Assembly: GCA_964647485.1 (NCBI GenBank)
Contig: CAZYHV010000004.1
Location: 139,567 to 203,566 of the forward strand
Source of the DNA: FW021-bin31 sp964647485
Lineage (GTDB): Bacteria > Bacteroidota > Bacteroidia > Chitinophagales > Chitinophagaceae
DNA length: 64,000 bases
Direction: 5' to 3'
This document shows positions 34,925-44,365 of the stretch, one piece after another. The translations under genes and the position numbers were made by a program. Numbering within the stretch: the stretch's first letter is position 1; the number at the start of each line of letters is the position of its first letter. Under the pieces are notes generated by a model, which was given only the letters and a program-made list of their open reading frames with translations, ran no database searches and was not told the origin of the DNA.

Positions 34925-36589
34925 TTGGATTTAAACATGGAAGAAACTAGCGAAGTTCTTTACTTTGCATATTTTATATTCTCAAATTTAGACATCTTGT
35001 TAAGAAAAACAAATTATTGGTTCTGCATTCTATTTATATTTCTTTTTTTCTTTCTCTTTTTTTCTAAAGACGGGAAAAGTCAACAGATGCCGAAGCGGGA
35101 GATGAGAGCAGCCTGGATAGCCACCGTTAATAATATTGACTGGCCCAGTAAGCCCGGATTATCTTCGGATGTTCAAAAAGAAGAATATATCAAATTATTA
35201 GATCGGCTCAAAGATTTGGGAATGAATGCTGTGGTTGTTCAAATTCGTCCGGTGGCAGATGCCTTTTATCCTTCTGCCATAGCGCCTTGGAGTTACTGGT
35301 TGACCGGAAAACAAGGGAAAGCACCGGAACCCTATTATGATCCATTGAAATTTATGATTAAAGAAGCCCATAAAAGAGGAATGGAGTTTCATGCCTGGTG
35401 CAACCCCTACAGAGCGGTCTTTAATACGAGAAAAGCTTATAGAATCTCGAAAGGAAGTCCTGTAAAACTCCATCCGGACTGGATGATAACCTATGGATCG
35501 AAGGAGTATTTTAATCCGGGATTGCCGCAAGTGCGCTCTTTCTTGGTAAAGGTTATCAAAGACATTGTAAAACGTTATGATGTAGATGCCATCCATTTTG
35601 ATGATTATTTTTATCCTTATCATATTCCGGGCAAGCGTTTTCCGGATGAGAAAGCCTATAAAAAATATGGAAACGGCCTAGAAAAGGCAGCCTGGCGTCG
35701 ACATAATGTAGATACCGTCATTCAAATGCTTTCCAAGGCAATCAAAGAGACCAAATCCTGGGTAAAATTCGGCATCAGCCCTTTCGGTGTATGGAGAAAT
35801 TATAGCGAAGACCGACCAATGGGTTCAAAGACCCATGCCGGTATCACCAACTACGATGGTTTATATGCAGACATCCTTTTATGGTTAAAAAAAGGATGGA
35901 TTGATTATGTTACTCCGCAACTTTATTGGGATTTTAAATTAAAAGCAGCTCCGTATGGACTCTTATTGAAATGGTGGGCAAAACACACTTATGGACGACA
36001 GTTGTACATCGGTCAATCCGTGTATAGAATAGGTCAAAAAGGCGCTTGGCGACAACCCGATGAGATGCCCCGGCAAATAGCGGCCAACAGAACCTATAAA
36101 ACAGTAAAAGGATCGATGTATTTTAGTGCTTCTACCTTTGATCGAAATCCCTTAGGTTTCAATGATAGTTTAAGAAATCATTATTATAAATACCCAGCCA
36201 TCCCTCCCAGAATGCCGTGGATCGACAGCATCCCCCCTTTGGCTCCTGAACCTGCCGGCGTTTTAGAAGATCCAAAGGGACCTCTTATTCAGTGGAAAGA
36301 TCGAGACACAACACAACAAACAACTCAATTCGTTATTTATCGATTCCCTGAAAATGTTCCTCCTGATCGAACAAATCCCAAATACATCTTAAAAATTGTC
36401 AATAAAAAATTTTCTAAAAATCCACGATACGTCCAATCTTTTCTGGATACCACAGCAGAAGAGGGGAAACACTATATTTATGAAATTACTGCACTCGATC
36501 GATTACACAATGAAAGTGGGATTAATGGTTCCCTCAGAGTACCTTCGGAGAAGATGAAAACGCCTAAAGCTATTTATTATGGACCATAG
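34925..36589 (+). CDS. GHL10-family (YngK-like) glycosyl-hydrolase-like protein
   Basis: 554 aa from the first ATG. The signal-like hydrophobic run (NYWFCILFIFLFFFLFFSKD) lies at ~30-50. A TTG at 34997 gives a better placed signal and lies after a TTACTTTG box (34960-34967), so the true start may be 34997. The catalytic-like barrel begins REMRAAWIATVNNIDWPSKPG, with MNAVVVQIRPVADAFYPS, EFHAWCNPYRAV and DAIHFDDYFYPY. The last ~130 residues look like a fibronectin type III domain. This family (DUF187) is thought to act on peptidoglycan or polysaccharide. Divergent from the GH89 operon. Confidence 0.82.
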   Translation: MDLNMEETSEVLYFAYFIFSNLDILLRKTNYWFCILFIFLFFFLFFSKDGKSQQMPKREMRAAWIATVNNIDWPSKPGLSSDVQKEEYIKLLDRLKDLGMNAVVVQIRPVADAFYPSAIAPWSYWLTGKQGKAPEPYYDPLKFMIKEAHKRGMEFHAWCNPYRAVFNTRKAYRISKGSPVKLHPDWMITYGSKEYFNPGLPQVRSFLVKVIKDIVKRYDVDAIHFDDYFYPYHIPGKRFPDEKAYKKYGNGLEKAAWRRHNVDTVIQMLSKAIKETKSWVKFGISPFGVWRNYSEDRPMGSKTHAGITNYDGLYADILLWLKKGWIDYVTPQLYWDFKLKAAPYGLLLKWWAKHTYGRQLYIGQSVYRIGQKGAWRQPDEMPRQIAANRTYKTVKGSMYFSASTFDRNPLGFNDSLRNHYYKYPAIPPRMPWIDSIPPLAPEPAGVLEDPKGPLIQWKDRDTTQQTTQFVIYRFPENVPPDRTNPKYILKIVNKKFSKNPRYVQSFLDTTAEEGKHYIYEITALDRLHNESGINGSLRVPSEKMKTPKAIYYGP

Positions 36590-36667
36590 TTTGTCTTTTG
36601 TTATTTCACTTTTGTCAGATGTTTTCTTAACTTCGTTGCCAGCAAAACAATAGGCACTCTACTTTCT

Positions 36668-37399
36668 ATGTACGATTATTCATTAAAGAAACCTGAATTA
36701 GAGGTTTGTCCATCCCCTGTTTTATTACCTTTTTACAATGTAAATAAAAGTGTAGTCGTCATCATTGACGTCTTAAGAGCAACCTCCACAATAGCAGCGG
36801 CACTGTATAACGGAGCATCTTCTGTTATTCCGGTAGCCACAGTAGAAAAATGTATAGAAGTGGGAGCAAAAGAAAATGCTCTTACAGCCGGAGAACGAGA
36901 TGGAAGTATTGCTCCGGGTCTAGATCATGGTAATTCCCCTTTAGAATATCCGAAAGAATTTATTGCTGATCAAACTTTGGTATTGACGACCACCAACGGA
37001 ACCCGCCTGCTGCACAAAGCAATAGGAGCAAAAGCGATAGTAACAGGTTCTTTTCCTAATATCTCTGCTCTTTGTACCTACCTGCTACAGCAAGATCAGC
37101 CTGTTATCCTTGCCTGCGCAGGATGGAAAGACCGGATCAATACGGAAGATACCTTATTCGCCGGAGCAGTAGTCAATCGTATTAGAGATGCATTTGAAGT
37201 GAACTGTGATTCTTCTCTTATTGCAGAGAGTCTTTATCTACAATACAAGACGAACCTCATGGATCTCATAAAAATTTCCTCGCATTATAAACGACTGGGA
37301 CGTTTAGGAATCCAAAAGGACATAGACTATTGTCTTTCTTCTGATGTTGCACCGGCACTCCCTTTCTATAAAAATGGCAGACTATCTAATATTTTATAA
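36668..37399 (+). CDS. comB: 2-phosphosulfolactate phosphatase family protein
   Basis: 243 aa. ComB signature blocks: VVVIIDVLRATSTIAAAL, AGERDGSIAPGLDHGNSP and LVLTTTNGTRLL, and a late ASSHYKRLGRLG-like block (KISSHYKRLGRLG). ComB removes phosphate from 2-phospho-3-sulfolactate, a Mg-dependent step of coenzyme M synthesis in archaea; in Bacteroidota a link to sulfonate or sulfonolipid metabolism is possible but not shown. No ComA or ComC gene is present. Its 3' end overlaps dinB by 6 bp, convergently. Confidence 0.88.
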   Translation: MYDYSLKKPELEVCPSPVLLPFYNVNKSVVVIIDVLRATSTIAAALYNGASSVIPVATVEKCIEVGAKENALTAGERDGSIAPGLDHGNSPLEYPKEFIADQTLVLTTTNGTRLLHKAIGAKAIVTGSFPNISALCTYLLQQDQPVILACAGWKDRINTEDTLFAGAVVNRIRDAFEVNCDSSLIAESLYLQYKTNLMDLIKISSHYKRLGRLGIQKDIDYCLSSDVAPALPFYKNGRLSNIL

Positions 37400-38569
37400 G
37401 TCCCCTGCTCGAAAGATATAACCTTCTCCATATTTCTCTTTTAATCGACGAATAGTAGCTTCTAAACCGGCTTCTTTTGTATTCGTTTCAAACAAATCTA
37501 GTTGGAACCCTTCGTTTACCAAACCCGAATATCTTACTCCTATTAGCCTGACTTTCTTTCCGTTATAAGAGCTTTCTACATAGTATTGTTGAAAAAGTCG
37601 AAATATCCGCTTTTCAAGTTTTTTTTCCGAAGTCGTGGGATCAATAGTCATTTGACGAGAAATCGTCTGGAAATCATTAAATCGCATCTTGATAGCTACA
37701 CAGGAGGTGAAGGTGCCGGACTTGCGAAGTTGATAGGCATTCTTTTTATTTAATTGTGAAAAAGCCTCTTTTAATGCTCTTACTTCAGAAAGATCTTCAT
37801 CAAAAGTAGTTTCAGTAGAGATCGACTTATGCTTTCTGTCGTCTTTTACCGGGCTGTTATCAATTCCCTTTGCCCGGTCTATTAATATTTCTCCATGTTT
37901 TCCAAAGAAAGTTCGAAGAGTATCCTTACTACTATGAGCTAATTGGTCAATAGTAAAAATCCCCAGTTTATGTAATCGGGCAGCCGTCTCCTTTCCCACC
38001 ATAGGGATTTTTTCGATTTTCATGGGAGCTAAAAAAGCGGCTTCTGTTCCCGGTTCTACCAATATCTGACCATTTGGCTTCACCGTATCTACCGCTATTT
38101 TAGAAACTAACTTGTTTTTTGAGAGAGCGAAGGAGATTACAAGTTGCGTCTCTTCGATTATTTTTTCTCTTAGTTCAGTAGCAATCACATAGCATTCTGC
38201 AAAGTCTCCTAAACCCGAAAAGTCAACATAAAATTCATCAATGCTGGCTTTTTCAAATAAAGGAATCTGTTGGGCAATAATTTCTGTCACCATCCGAGAA
38301 TGAACGATGTATTGAGGCCGATTCGGAGATACGACCAATGCATTGGGGCAGAGGCGAAGCGCTTGTACCATAGGCATAGCCGAATGAACTCCATATTTCC
38401 TTGTCTCATAACTACAAGCGGCTACTACCGCTCTGTTTCCTTTCCCTCCAACGATCAATGGTTGTTCTTCCAGTTCCGGATTTAGCTTTCTCTCAACAGA
38501 CACAAAAAAGGCATCCAAATCGAAAAGCGCTATAGCACGAACGAAGGAATCTTTAGCAACAGACATCAT
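37394..38569 (-). CDS. dinB: DNA polymerase IV (Y family)
   Basis: 391 aa. Y-family palm/finger motifs FDLDAFFVSVERKLNPEL and KASIDEFYVDFSGL (metal-binding Asp and Glu), ACSYETRKYGVHSAMP, and a HhH segment MVGKETAARLHKLGIFTIDQLA. A little-finger domain follows. Error-prone translesion polymerase. The terminal sequence lacks an obvious clamp-binding peptide of the E. coli type, but this is not decisive. Confidence 0.93.
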   Translation of the reverse strand: MMSVAKDSFVRAIALFDLDAFFVSVERKLNPELEEQPLIVGGKGNRAVVAACSYETRKYGVHSAMPMVQALRLCPNALVVSPNRPQYIVHSRMVTEIIAQQIPLFEKASIDEFYVDFSGLGDFAECYVIATELREKIIEETQLVISFALSKNKLVSKIAVDTVKPNGQILVEPGTEAAFLAPMKIEKIPMVGKETAARLHKLGIFTIDQLAHSSKDTLRTFFGKHGEILIDRAKGIDNSPVKDDRKHKSISTETTFDEDLSEVRALKEAFSQLNKKNAYQLRKSGTFTSCVAIKMRFNDFQTISRQMTIDPTTSEKKLEKRIFRLFQQYYVESSYNGKKVRLIGVRYSGLVNEGFQLDLFETNTKEAGLEATIRRLKEKYGEGYIFRAGDL

Positions 38570-38596
38570 CCAAAATTACCATTTATTTTGGAATTC

Positions 38597-39436
38597 TTAC
38601 CATTGTTTCCCGTTATATACTTTTACGCCTTTTTCTTTCTTTCCTTTTTTCTCTCTAATCTTCTTTTCATGTTGTGCCGCAGCCTTTAAGAGTTGTTCTG
38701 CTCTCTTTTTACTCATTTTGGGCTTTTGAGATTTCTTTTGTTTTTGCTGCTGTTTCTTTTTCTGTTGTTGGTTTTGTTGGTTTTGTTGGTTTTGTTGCTT
38801 CTTTTTCTGATCTTTCTGATCTTTTTGATCTTGGTTGTCCTTCTTTTTTTGGTCTTTATTCTTATTCTTCTGATTCTGGTTTTTCTTATTCTTATTTTTC
38901 TGATTCTGGTTTTTCTTATTCTTATTTTGTTTATTCTTTTGCTGCTGTTGTTTCAACTTCGATTTAGCATAGGCCAGATTATAACGAGCCTGATCATCTT
39001 CAGGATTGGCAATAAGAGATTTTTTGTAGGCCTCTATGGCCTTCTTCCATTTTTTTCCTTGCATAAAGGTATTGCCTATATTATATTGAGAAGAAGCAAT
39101 ATCCTGTTTATTCGAATTTTTAGAATGAAGGCTTTGCTGATACTTTTGTGCCGCTTTTTTATATCTTTTTTGATTATAGAGCGCATTTCCTAAATTAAAC
39201 ATTCCAAGTCCTGATGTAGAATCTTTAATCAATGCTTTTTTATAATTTGCTTCAGCATCAGAAAAATTCTTCTCCTGATATAATTTATTCCCTTTTCGTA
39301 GAAGTTTGTGAGCAGACTGTCCCTGAGCACAAACAGGCCTGAAGATCATTACAAAAATGACCAGTATCAATAAAATACCTTCTTCTTTTCTTATGGTTCT
39401 AATCTTCTTTCTCATTCCATCATCCTTTTTAAGCAA
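38597..39436 (-). CDS. BatC-like TPR protein with K/N/Q-rich tail
   Basis: 279 aa. Possible signal or membrane anchor at ~10-35, then about three TPRs (~38-150: RKGNKLYQEKNFSDAEANYK, LGNALYNQKRYKKAAQKYQQ and so on), then ~90 residues made almost only of Lys, Asn, Gln and Asp in short repeats (KNKKNQNQ units at 38870-38930, QNQ units at 38770-38800), and a conserved end RAEQLLKAAAQHEKKI. This is the layout of BatC in the Bacteroidota Bat cluster. It overlaps the upstream BatB gene by 8 bp. Confidence 0.8.
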   Translation of the reverse strand: MLKKDDGMRKKIRTIRKEEGILLILVIFVMIFRPVCAQGQSAHKLLRKGNKLYQEKNFSDAEANYKKALIKDSTSGLGMFNLGNALYNQKRYKKAAQKYQQSLHSKNSNKQDIASSQYNIGNTFMQGKKWKKAIEAYKKSLIANPEDDQARYNLAYAKSKLKQQQQKNKQNKNKKNQNQKNKNKKNQNQKNKNKDQKKKDNQDQKDQKDQKKKQQNQQNQQNQQQKKKQQQKQKKSQKPKMSKKRAEQLLKAAAQHEKKIREKKGKKEKGVKVYNGKQW

Positions 39437-40436
39437 TTCCCATTTTTCTTCTCGTTACCTCCGGAACAAAAGATTCTAAAACTAAAAGTAGCAATCCTAT
39501 TGCAATAAAGTATTGAAAATAGCTTTTATAGTGTGCAAACAAGTTTTCGCCATAGGCTTTTTTCTGCATGCTATTTAACTCGTTTGTTAAGGAAGACACA
39601 GCTTTATCTGTATTATCCAGATGGACATACGTTCCGTTTCCTACTTTGGAGATTTTTTTAAGCAGTTTTTCATTCAGATGAGAAACCACCGTTTCACCGT
39701 CTTTATCTTTCATGTATTCCCCGGTTTTAGGATCTAAAATAGGCGCTCCTTCCACAGAACCTATACCTACGGTGTTAATAACAATCCCCTCTTCATGTGC
39801 TTTTTCAGCAGCTTTCACTCCATCTTCGCTCCAATCTTCTCCGTCAGTAATCAACACAATGGCTTTATGTAATTTTTGATTTTTCCCAAATGATTCTTCA
39901 CTGCGTTGAATGGCATCGTCTATGGCCGTTCCCTGAGTAGGAATCATACCCGGAGTGATGGTATTCAAATACATTTTCGCAGCACTGAAATCTACCGTAA
40001 TAGGCATTTGTAGATACGCATTCCCTGCAAAAACGACTAATCCGATCCGATCATTGGGGTTTTTATCCATCAGTTTGGTAATCAAATGTTTGGCTCTTTG
40101 AAGACGATTGGGTTTAATGTCCTGAGCCAACATACTATTACTCACATCCAATGCCACCATAACATCTACCCCTTTTTTGGTCACTTTTTCTAATTTATCT
40201 CCCATTTGAAGGTTTGCTGCTCCCAAAGTGATAAAAGCAAAACCAAAAAAGAGCAACCAAAATTTTAGTTTGAACAAACGGGAAGAATAACCGGTAAACA
40301 ATTTCGTCACCAGGTTCTTATCTCCCATTTTCTTAATCGACTTCCGTTTCCAAGCTAGTACCGCAATAAAAACCAAAGCGATTAACAGCAAGAGAAATAA
40401 TAAATACAAAAAGGTATGATGTTCAAATCGCAGCAT
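39429..40436 (-). CDS. BatB-like von Willebrand factor A membrane protein
   Basis: 335 aa. Two N-terminal membrane segments (~10-30 and 58-78), a VWA domain with MIDAS DVSNSM and later TQGTAIDDAI and ITDGEDWSEDG, and a C-terminal membrane segment before PEVTRRKMGIA. In Bacteroides the Bat proteins were linked to aerotolerance and stress. Here only BatB and BatC are present; MoxR, DUF58 and BatA are not upstream. A -7 box (TACATTTG) precedes it. Confidence 0.88.
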   Translation of the reverse strand: MLRFEHHTFLYLLFLLLLIALVFIAVLAWKRKSIKKMGDKNLVTKLFTGYSSRLFKLKFWLLFFGFAFITLGAANLQMGDKLEKVTKKGVDVMVALDVSNSMLAQDIKPNRLQRAKHLITKLMDKNPNDRIGLVVFAGNAYLQMPITVDFSAAKMYLNTITPGMIPTQGTAIDDAIQRSEESFGKNQKLHKAIVLITDGEDWSEDGVKAAEKAHEEGIVINTVGIGSVEGAPILDPKTGEYMKDKDGETVVSHLNEKLLKKISKVGNGTYVHLDNTDKAVSSLTNELNSMQKKAYGENLFAHYKSYFQYFIAIGLLLLVLESFVPEVTRRKMGIA

Positions 40437-40459
40437 AAAATCAGCCTATATATTCTCTA

Positions 40460-40467
40460 CAAATGTA
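40460..40467 (-). promoter_or_regulatory. batB -7 box
   Basis: Minus-strand TACATTTG, a perfect TAnnTTTG match 23 bp before the batB ATG. No clear -33. Confidence 0.45.
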
Positions 40468-40614
40468 GGGGCTCTCTATGGGCAAGGAGCGCCGGCTTTC
40501 CTTTTTTAGGAAAAGATTAACAGCCTAAAATAAGCTTTGACAAAAGCGATGTAAAAATTCGGAATTAAAGCTTAAAGTTATGTAAAAATCAATGCCCTTC
40601 TGTCATTAATTTCT

Positions 40615-40622
40615 TAATTTTG
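40615..40622 (+). promoter_or_regulatory. -7 box before the small lipoprotein / ligA
   Basis: TAATTTTG, a perfect TAnnTTTG match, 16 bp before the first lipoprotein ATG. Likely drives the lipoprotein-ligA pair. No clear -33. Confidence 0.4.
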
Positions 40623-40638
40623 AATTTATACAATTTAA

Positions 40639-40878
40639 ATGATTTCTATCATGAAAACACAATACAAATCACCGAAGCACCCATCAAGCCTTCTCCTTGG
40701 GATTCCCTTCATCATGGCTTTTTTCTTCTTATTAACCGCTTGCAGTCCTAAAGACTCATTCAACGGGAAAGGGGTAAATATTCATAAAATATACTGGCGT
40801 GGAAAATCTTCAGTAAATACGGTTCCAAAAGAACCATTCGCTGTAAATCTTATTAAACCAAACAAAGTCGAGATTTAA
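40639..40878 (+). CDS. Small hypothetical lipoprotein
   Basis: 79 aa (75 from a second ATG at 40651). The N-terminus has a basic n-region, a hydrophobic core LLLGIPFIMAFFFLL and a lipobox LTAC, then about 45 residues with several Lys/Asn. No family recognised. It ends 15 bp before ligA and is probably cotranscribed; no functional link is known. Confidence 0.6.
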   Translation: MISIMKTQYKSPKHPSSLLLGIPFIMAFFFLLTACSPKDSFNGKGVNIHKIYWRGKSSVNTVPKEPFAVNLIKPNKVEI

Positions 40879-40893
40879 GGGATAATTTAAGAC

Positions 40894-42984
40894 ATGTACA
40901 ACGCTTCCTCCGGAAAAGAATTAGATAAAAAAGCCAGAGAACTCTTACATTCTCATGTTAAGGCCTTTCCTTCAGAGGAAATTTTATCCCTTAGAGAAGT
41001 CATTAATTACAACGACTGGAGATATTATGTCAAAGACAATCCAGCTTTAGCCGATCAAGAATATGATCAACTCTTTGCACGATTGAAAGCCCTTGAAAAA
41101 AAACATCCCGAATTAATTACGCCGGACTCTCCCACACAGCGTGTATCTAAAGGTTTGACGAAGGACTTTCCTACAGTCAATCATATCGTCCCTATGCTCA
41201 GCCTGGATAATTCTTATAATGCAGAAGATCTAAGAGAATGGGACAAGCGCATTCGAGACAGGTTAGGCAACGAAAAAATAGCATATTGTGCGGAACCTAA
41301 ATTTGATGGTGCCGGAATATCTCTAATTTATCAAAAAGACTTGCTTACCAGAGCCGCTACCCGGGGGGACGGCGTTCAAGGAGATGAAATCACAACCAAT
41401 GCAAAACAAATCCGATCCATCCCGCTTTCAGCCTCGCTTTCTTCTTTAGGCATTGAAGAATTGGAGATTCGCGGAGAAACGCTGATCAACAAAAAGGTTT
41501 TTGAAAAGTACAACGAAGAAAGAGTAAAAAAGCAATTATCTCCTCTGGCCAATCCAAGAAATGCAGCTTCTGGCTCTCTACGAATGGTAGATCCTCAGGA
41601 GGTGGCTAAACGCAATCTGGAAGTGTTTTTATACCATGTCAGTTATTTAGAATTTCAGGAAGACACTTCTCGACCAAAACAATTAGAAACTCATTACGAT
41701 ACTTTAAAAGCTTTATCACAACTAGGGTTTCGGACTCCTACCGATAATCTTAGCCTTTTTAACAACATAGATGAAGTCATTCAATATTGTTTAGCATTCG
41801 AAGAAAAAAGAGATTCGCTCCCCTACGAAATTGACGGTTTAGTGATTAAAGTCAACAACTTTGATCAGCAAGAAAACTTGGGCATGACCGCACATCATCC
41901 CCGCTGGGCAATGGCCTATAAATTTAAAGCTCGCCAAGCCTCTAGTAAATTAAAAAATGTAACTTTTCAGGTAGGACGAACGGGCACTATTACACCGGTA
42001 GCTAAGATAGCTCCGGTTCCGATCGGAGGAGCCACAGTATCTTCTGTTTCCCTGTTTAATGAAGATGTCATCCACGAACTCGACATTAAAATTGGGGATA
42101 CCATTATTGTGGAAAGGGCAGGAGATGTTATTCCTCATATAGTCAAACCCCTTATTGATCTGAGAGACGGATCAGAAAAAGAAATCCAATTTCCAAAGAC
42201 ATGCCCCGTATGCAATGACCCTTTAGAACAGGCAGAGGAAGAAAGTGCCTGGCGTTGTGTCAATATTAATTGTGAAGCACAGGTAGTGGAAAGATTGATT
42301 CATTTTGCAAGTAAAAATGCAATGGATATCCGAAATATGGGCGCTGCCAATATTAAAACTTTCTATGCCCTGGGATTACTCAAAGAAATCCCGGGAGTAT
42401 ATACTCTAGATTATCAACGAATCAGACAATTAGAAGGTTTTGGGGAGAAATCGGTAAGCAACCTGACATCTGCCATAGAAAACTCTAAAAAACAACCCCT
42501 TCATCGATTAATTTTTGCATTAGGCATCCGATATATAGGAGAAACAACAGCAAAGACTTTAGCTAAAGCCATTAAAACCCTTTCTGATTTAAGAAATTTC
42601 AATGAAGAACAACTCTTATCTTTAGAAGATATAGGACCCAAAGTAGCCACTTCTATTCATCAATTTTTTAATAATACGGACAATCTCCGGATGCTGGAAA
42701 AGCTGGAAGAATTAGGGGTCAATATGAAACGGACAAAAGGGGAAAATTCAACCGGAATATTAAACGGGAAGACATTTCTGTTTACCGGAAGCCTTTCTAT
42801 GAAGCGATCTGAAGCCAAGGCTATAGCAGAGGCTAAAGGAGGGAAGGTATTAAGTGGAGTAAGTAATAAATTAGATTATCTCATTGCCGGGGAAAAGGCC
42901 GGATCCAAATTAGATAAAGCAAAAAAGATGAGTTCCATTGAAATATTGAACGAAGAAGAATTTTTGAATATGGTAGGAAAATAA
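40894..42984 (+). CDS. ligA: NAD-dependent DNA ligase LigA
   Basis: 696 aa, full length. Ia domain at the N-terminus (YYVKDNPALADQEYDQL), adenylation lysine Lys136 in CAEPKFDGAG, OB-fold part, four-Cys zinc finger (CPVCNDPL and CVNINCEA), HhH repeats (LEGFGEKSVSNL, LEDIGPKVATSI) and a C-terminal BRCT domain (~620-696, GKTFLFTGSLSMKR). Joins Okazaki fragments with NAD. Confidence 0.97.
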   Translation: MYNASSGKELDKKARELLHSHVKAFPSEEILSLREVINYNDWRYYVKDNPALADQEYDQLFARLKALEKKHPELITPDSPTQRVSKGLTKDFPTVNHIVPMLSLDNSYNAEDLREWDKRIRDRLGNEKIAYCAEPKFDGAGISLIYQKDLLTRAATRGDGVQGDEITTNAKQIRSIPLSASLSSLGIEELEIRGETLINKKVFEKYNEERVKKQLSPLANPRNAASGSLRMVDPQEVAKRNLEVFLYHVSYLEFQEDTSRPKQLETHYDTLKALSQLGFRTPTDNLSLFNNIDEVIQYCLAFEEKRDSLPYEIDGLVIKVNNFDQQENLGMTAHHPRWAMAYKFKARQASSKLKNVTFQVGRTGTITPVAKIAPVPIGGATVSSVSLFNEDVIHELDIKIGDTIIVERAGDVIPHIVKPLIDLRDGSEKEIQFPKTCPVCNDPLEQAEEESAWRCVNINCEAQVVERLIHFASKNAMDIRNMGAANIKTFYALGLLKEIPGVYTLDYQRIRQLEGFGEKSVSNLTSAIENSKKQPLHRLIFALGIRYIGETTAKTLAKAIKTLSDLRNFNEEQLLSLEDIGPKVATSIHQFFNNTDNLRMLEKLEELGVNMKRTKGENSTGILNGKTFLFTGSLSMKRSEAKAIAEAKGGKVLSGVSNKLDYLIAGEKAGSKLDKAKKMSSIEILNEEEFLNMVGK

Positions 42985-43026
42985 TATTAATTATCACAAT
43001 TATTTTTTTCTTTTCAAATACTCTAC

Positions 43027-43034
43027 TATTTTTG
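43027..43034 (+). promoter_or_regulatory. -7 box of the sulfhydrylase gene
   Basis: TATTTTTG, a perfect TAnnTTTG match, 17 bp before the ATG at 43052; short leader. Confidence 0.4.
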
Positions 43035-43051
43035 TATACTAAAATATAAAC

Positions 43052-44359
43052 ATGAGCCAAGAAAAGAATTTGCATTTTGACACCTTACAGGTGCATGCCG
43101 GATATCAACCGGAACCTACAACAAGAGCCGCAGCTGTTCCAATTTATCAAACCACTTCTTTTACTTTCGATGATGCAGATTATGCAGCCGATTTATTTGC
43201 ATTAAAGAAATTCGGAAATATATATACCCGTATTCAAAATCCTACAACGGATGTATTTGAAAAAAGAGTCACCGCAATGGAAGGCGGCGTCATGGGATTG
43301 GGAGTCTCTTCCGGATTGTCGGCCTGTTTTATGGCTTTGCAAAATATATTGTTGCCCGGAGATAATTTCGTTTCTTCTCATTATGTGTATGGAGGCACCT
43401 ACAATCAGTTTAAAGTAACCTTTAAGCGATTGGGGATGGAAGCTCGGTTTGCAAAGATTGAAGATCCTGATGATATAGCAGCAAAAATAGATGACCATAC
43501 CAAAGCAATTTTTGTGGAAACAATTGGGAACCCGGCTTTTGCCATTCCTGATTTTGAGGCTATATCTGCAGTAGCAAAAGAGCATGATTTACCACTCATT
43601 GTTGACAATACTTTTGCCGGAGCCGGATACCTCTGTAAACCTATTGAATATGGAGCAAACGTAGTAGTACACGCTGCGACCAAATGGATTGGCGGACATG
43701 GAAACAGTATTGGCGGACTTATTGTAGATGCCGGCAATTTTAACTGGGGCAATGGTAAGTTCAAACAATTTACTGAACCTGACGAAGCCTACCATGGAAT
43801 GAAGTTCTGGGAAGTTTTCGGTCCGGACAGCCCTTTTGGAAATATTGCCTACGCAGTTAGAGCACGTGTTTGCGGATTAAGAACTTTCGGAAGCGCTCCT
43901 TCGCCCACCAATTCTTTTCTTTTACTTCAAGGGTTAGAGACGCTATCACTGCGAGTACAAAAAACGGTAGATAATGCCTTAACTCTTGCAAAGTGGCTGG
44001 AACAGCATGATCAGGTAGAATCGGTTAGTTATCCGGGATTAAAGAGTCATCCCTTCCATGAAAATGCTAAAAAGTATTTAAAACATGGCTTTGGCGGCGT
44101 CCTCTCCTTCAAGATTAAAGGAGGAAGCAAAGCTGCCGATCAATTTATCGGTTCTCTGGAATTGATTTATCACCTGGCAAATGTCGGAGATACAAAAACC
44201 TTGATTATCCATCCTTCGACAACCACCCATCAACAACTTTCTCCGGAAGAACAGGAAGAAGCAGGAGCGGGTCCCGGTTTATTACGTATTTCATTAGGGA
44301 TAGAACATATCGATGATATCAAGGCCGATTTACAACAAGCCTTTGACAAAGTAAAATAA
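43052..44359 (+). CDS. O-acetylhomoserine aminocarboxypropyltransferase (sulfhydrylase)
   Basis: 435 aa, the long form typical of MetY rather than MetB/MetC. PLP-dependent Cys/Met metabolism family: PIYQTTSFTFDDADYAADLFA, YTRIQNPTTDVFEKR, SSGLSACFMAL, PLIVDNTFAGAGYL and the PLP lysine Lys211 in HAATKWIGGHG. The insert near residues 240-280 (KFKQFTEPDEAYHG) fits O-acetylhomoserine sulfhydrylases. Converts O-acetylhomoserine and sulfide to homocysteine. Ends in a strong terminator. Confidence 0.92.
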   Translation: MSQEKNLHFDTLQVHAGYQPEPTTRAAAVPIYQTTSFTFDDADYAADLFALKKFGNIYTRIQNPTTDVFEKRVTAMEGGVMGLGVSSGLSACFMALQNILLPGDNFVSSHYVYGGTYNQFKVTFKRLGMEARFAKIEDPDDIAAKIDDHTKAIFVETIGNPAFAIPDFEAISAVAKEHDLPLIVDNTFAGAGYLCKPIEYGANVVVHAATKWIGGHGNSIGGLIVDAGNFNWGNGKFKQFTEPDEAYHGMKFWEVFGPDSPFGNIAYAVRARVCGLRTFGSAPSPTNSFLLLQGLETLSLRVQKTVDNALTLAKWLEQHDQVESVSYPGLKSHPFHENAKKYLKHGFGGVLSFKIKGGSKAADQFIGSLELIYHLANVGDTKTLIIHPSTTTHQQLSPEEQEEAGAGPGLLRISLGIEHIDDIKADLQQAFDKVK

Positions 44360-44365
44360 TCACAT

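Noticed and set aside
38693..39193. Leu/Phe-rich open frame on the plus strand opposite the BatC gene
   Set aside because: It is the complement of Lys/Asn/Gln codons in the BatC repeat; no start context and no protein-like pattern.
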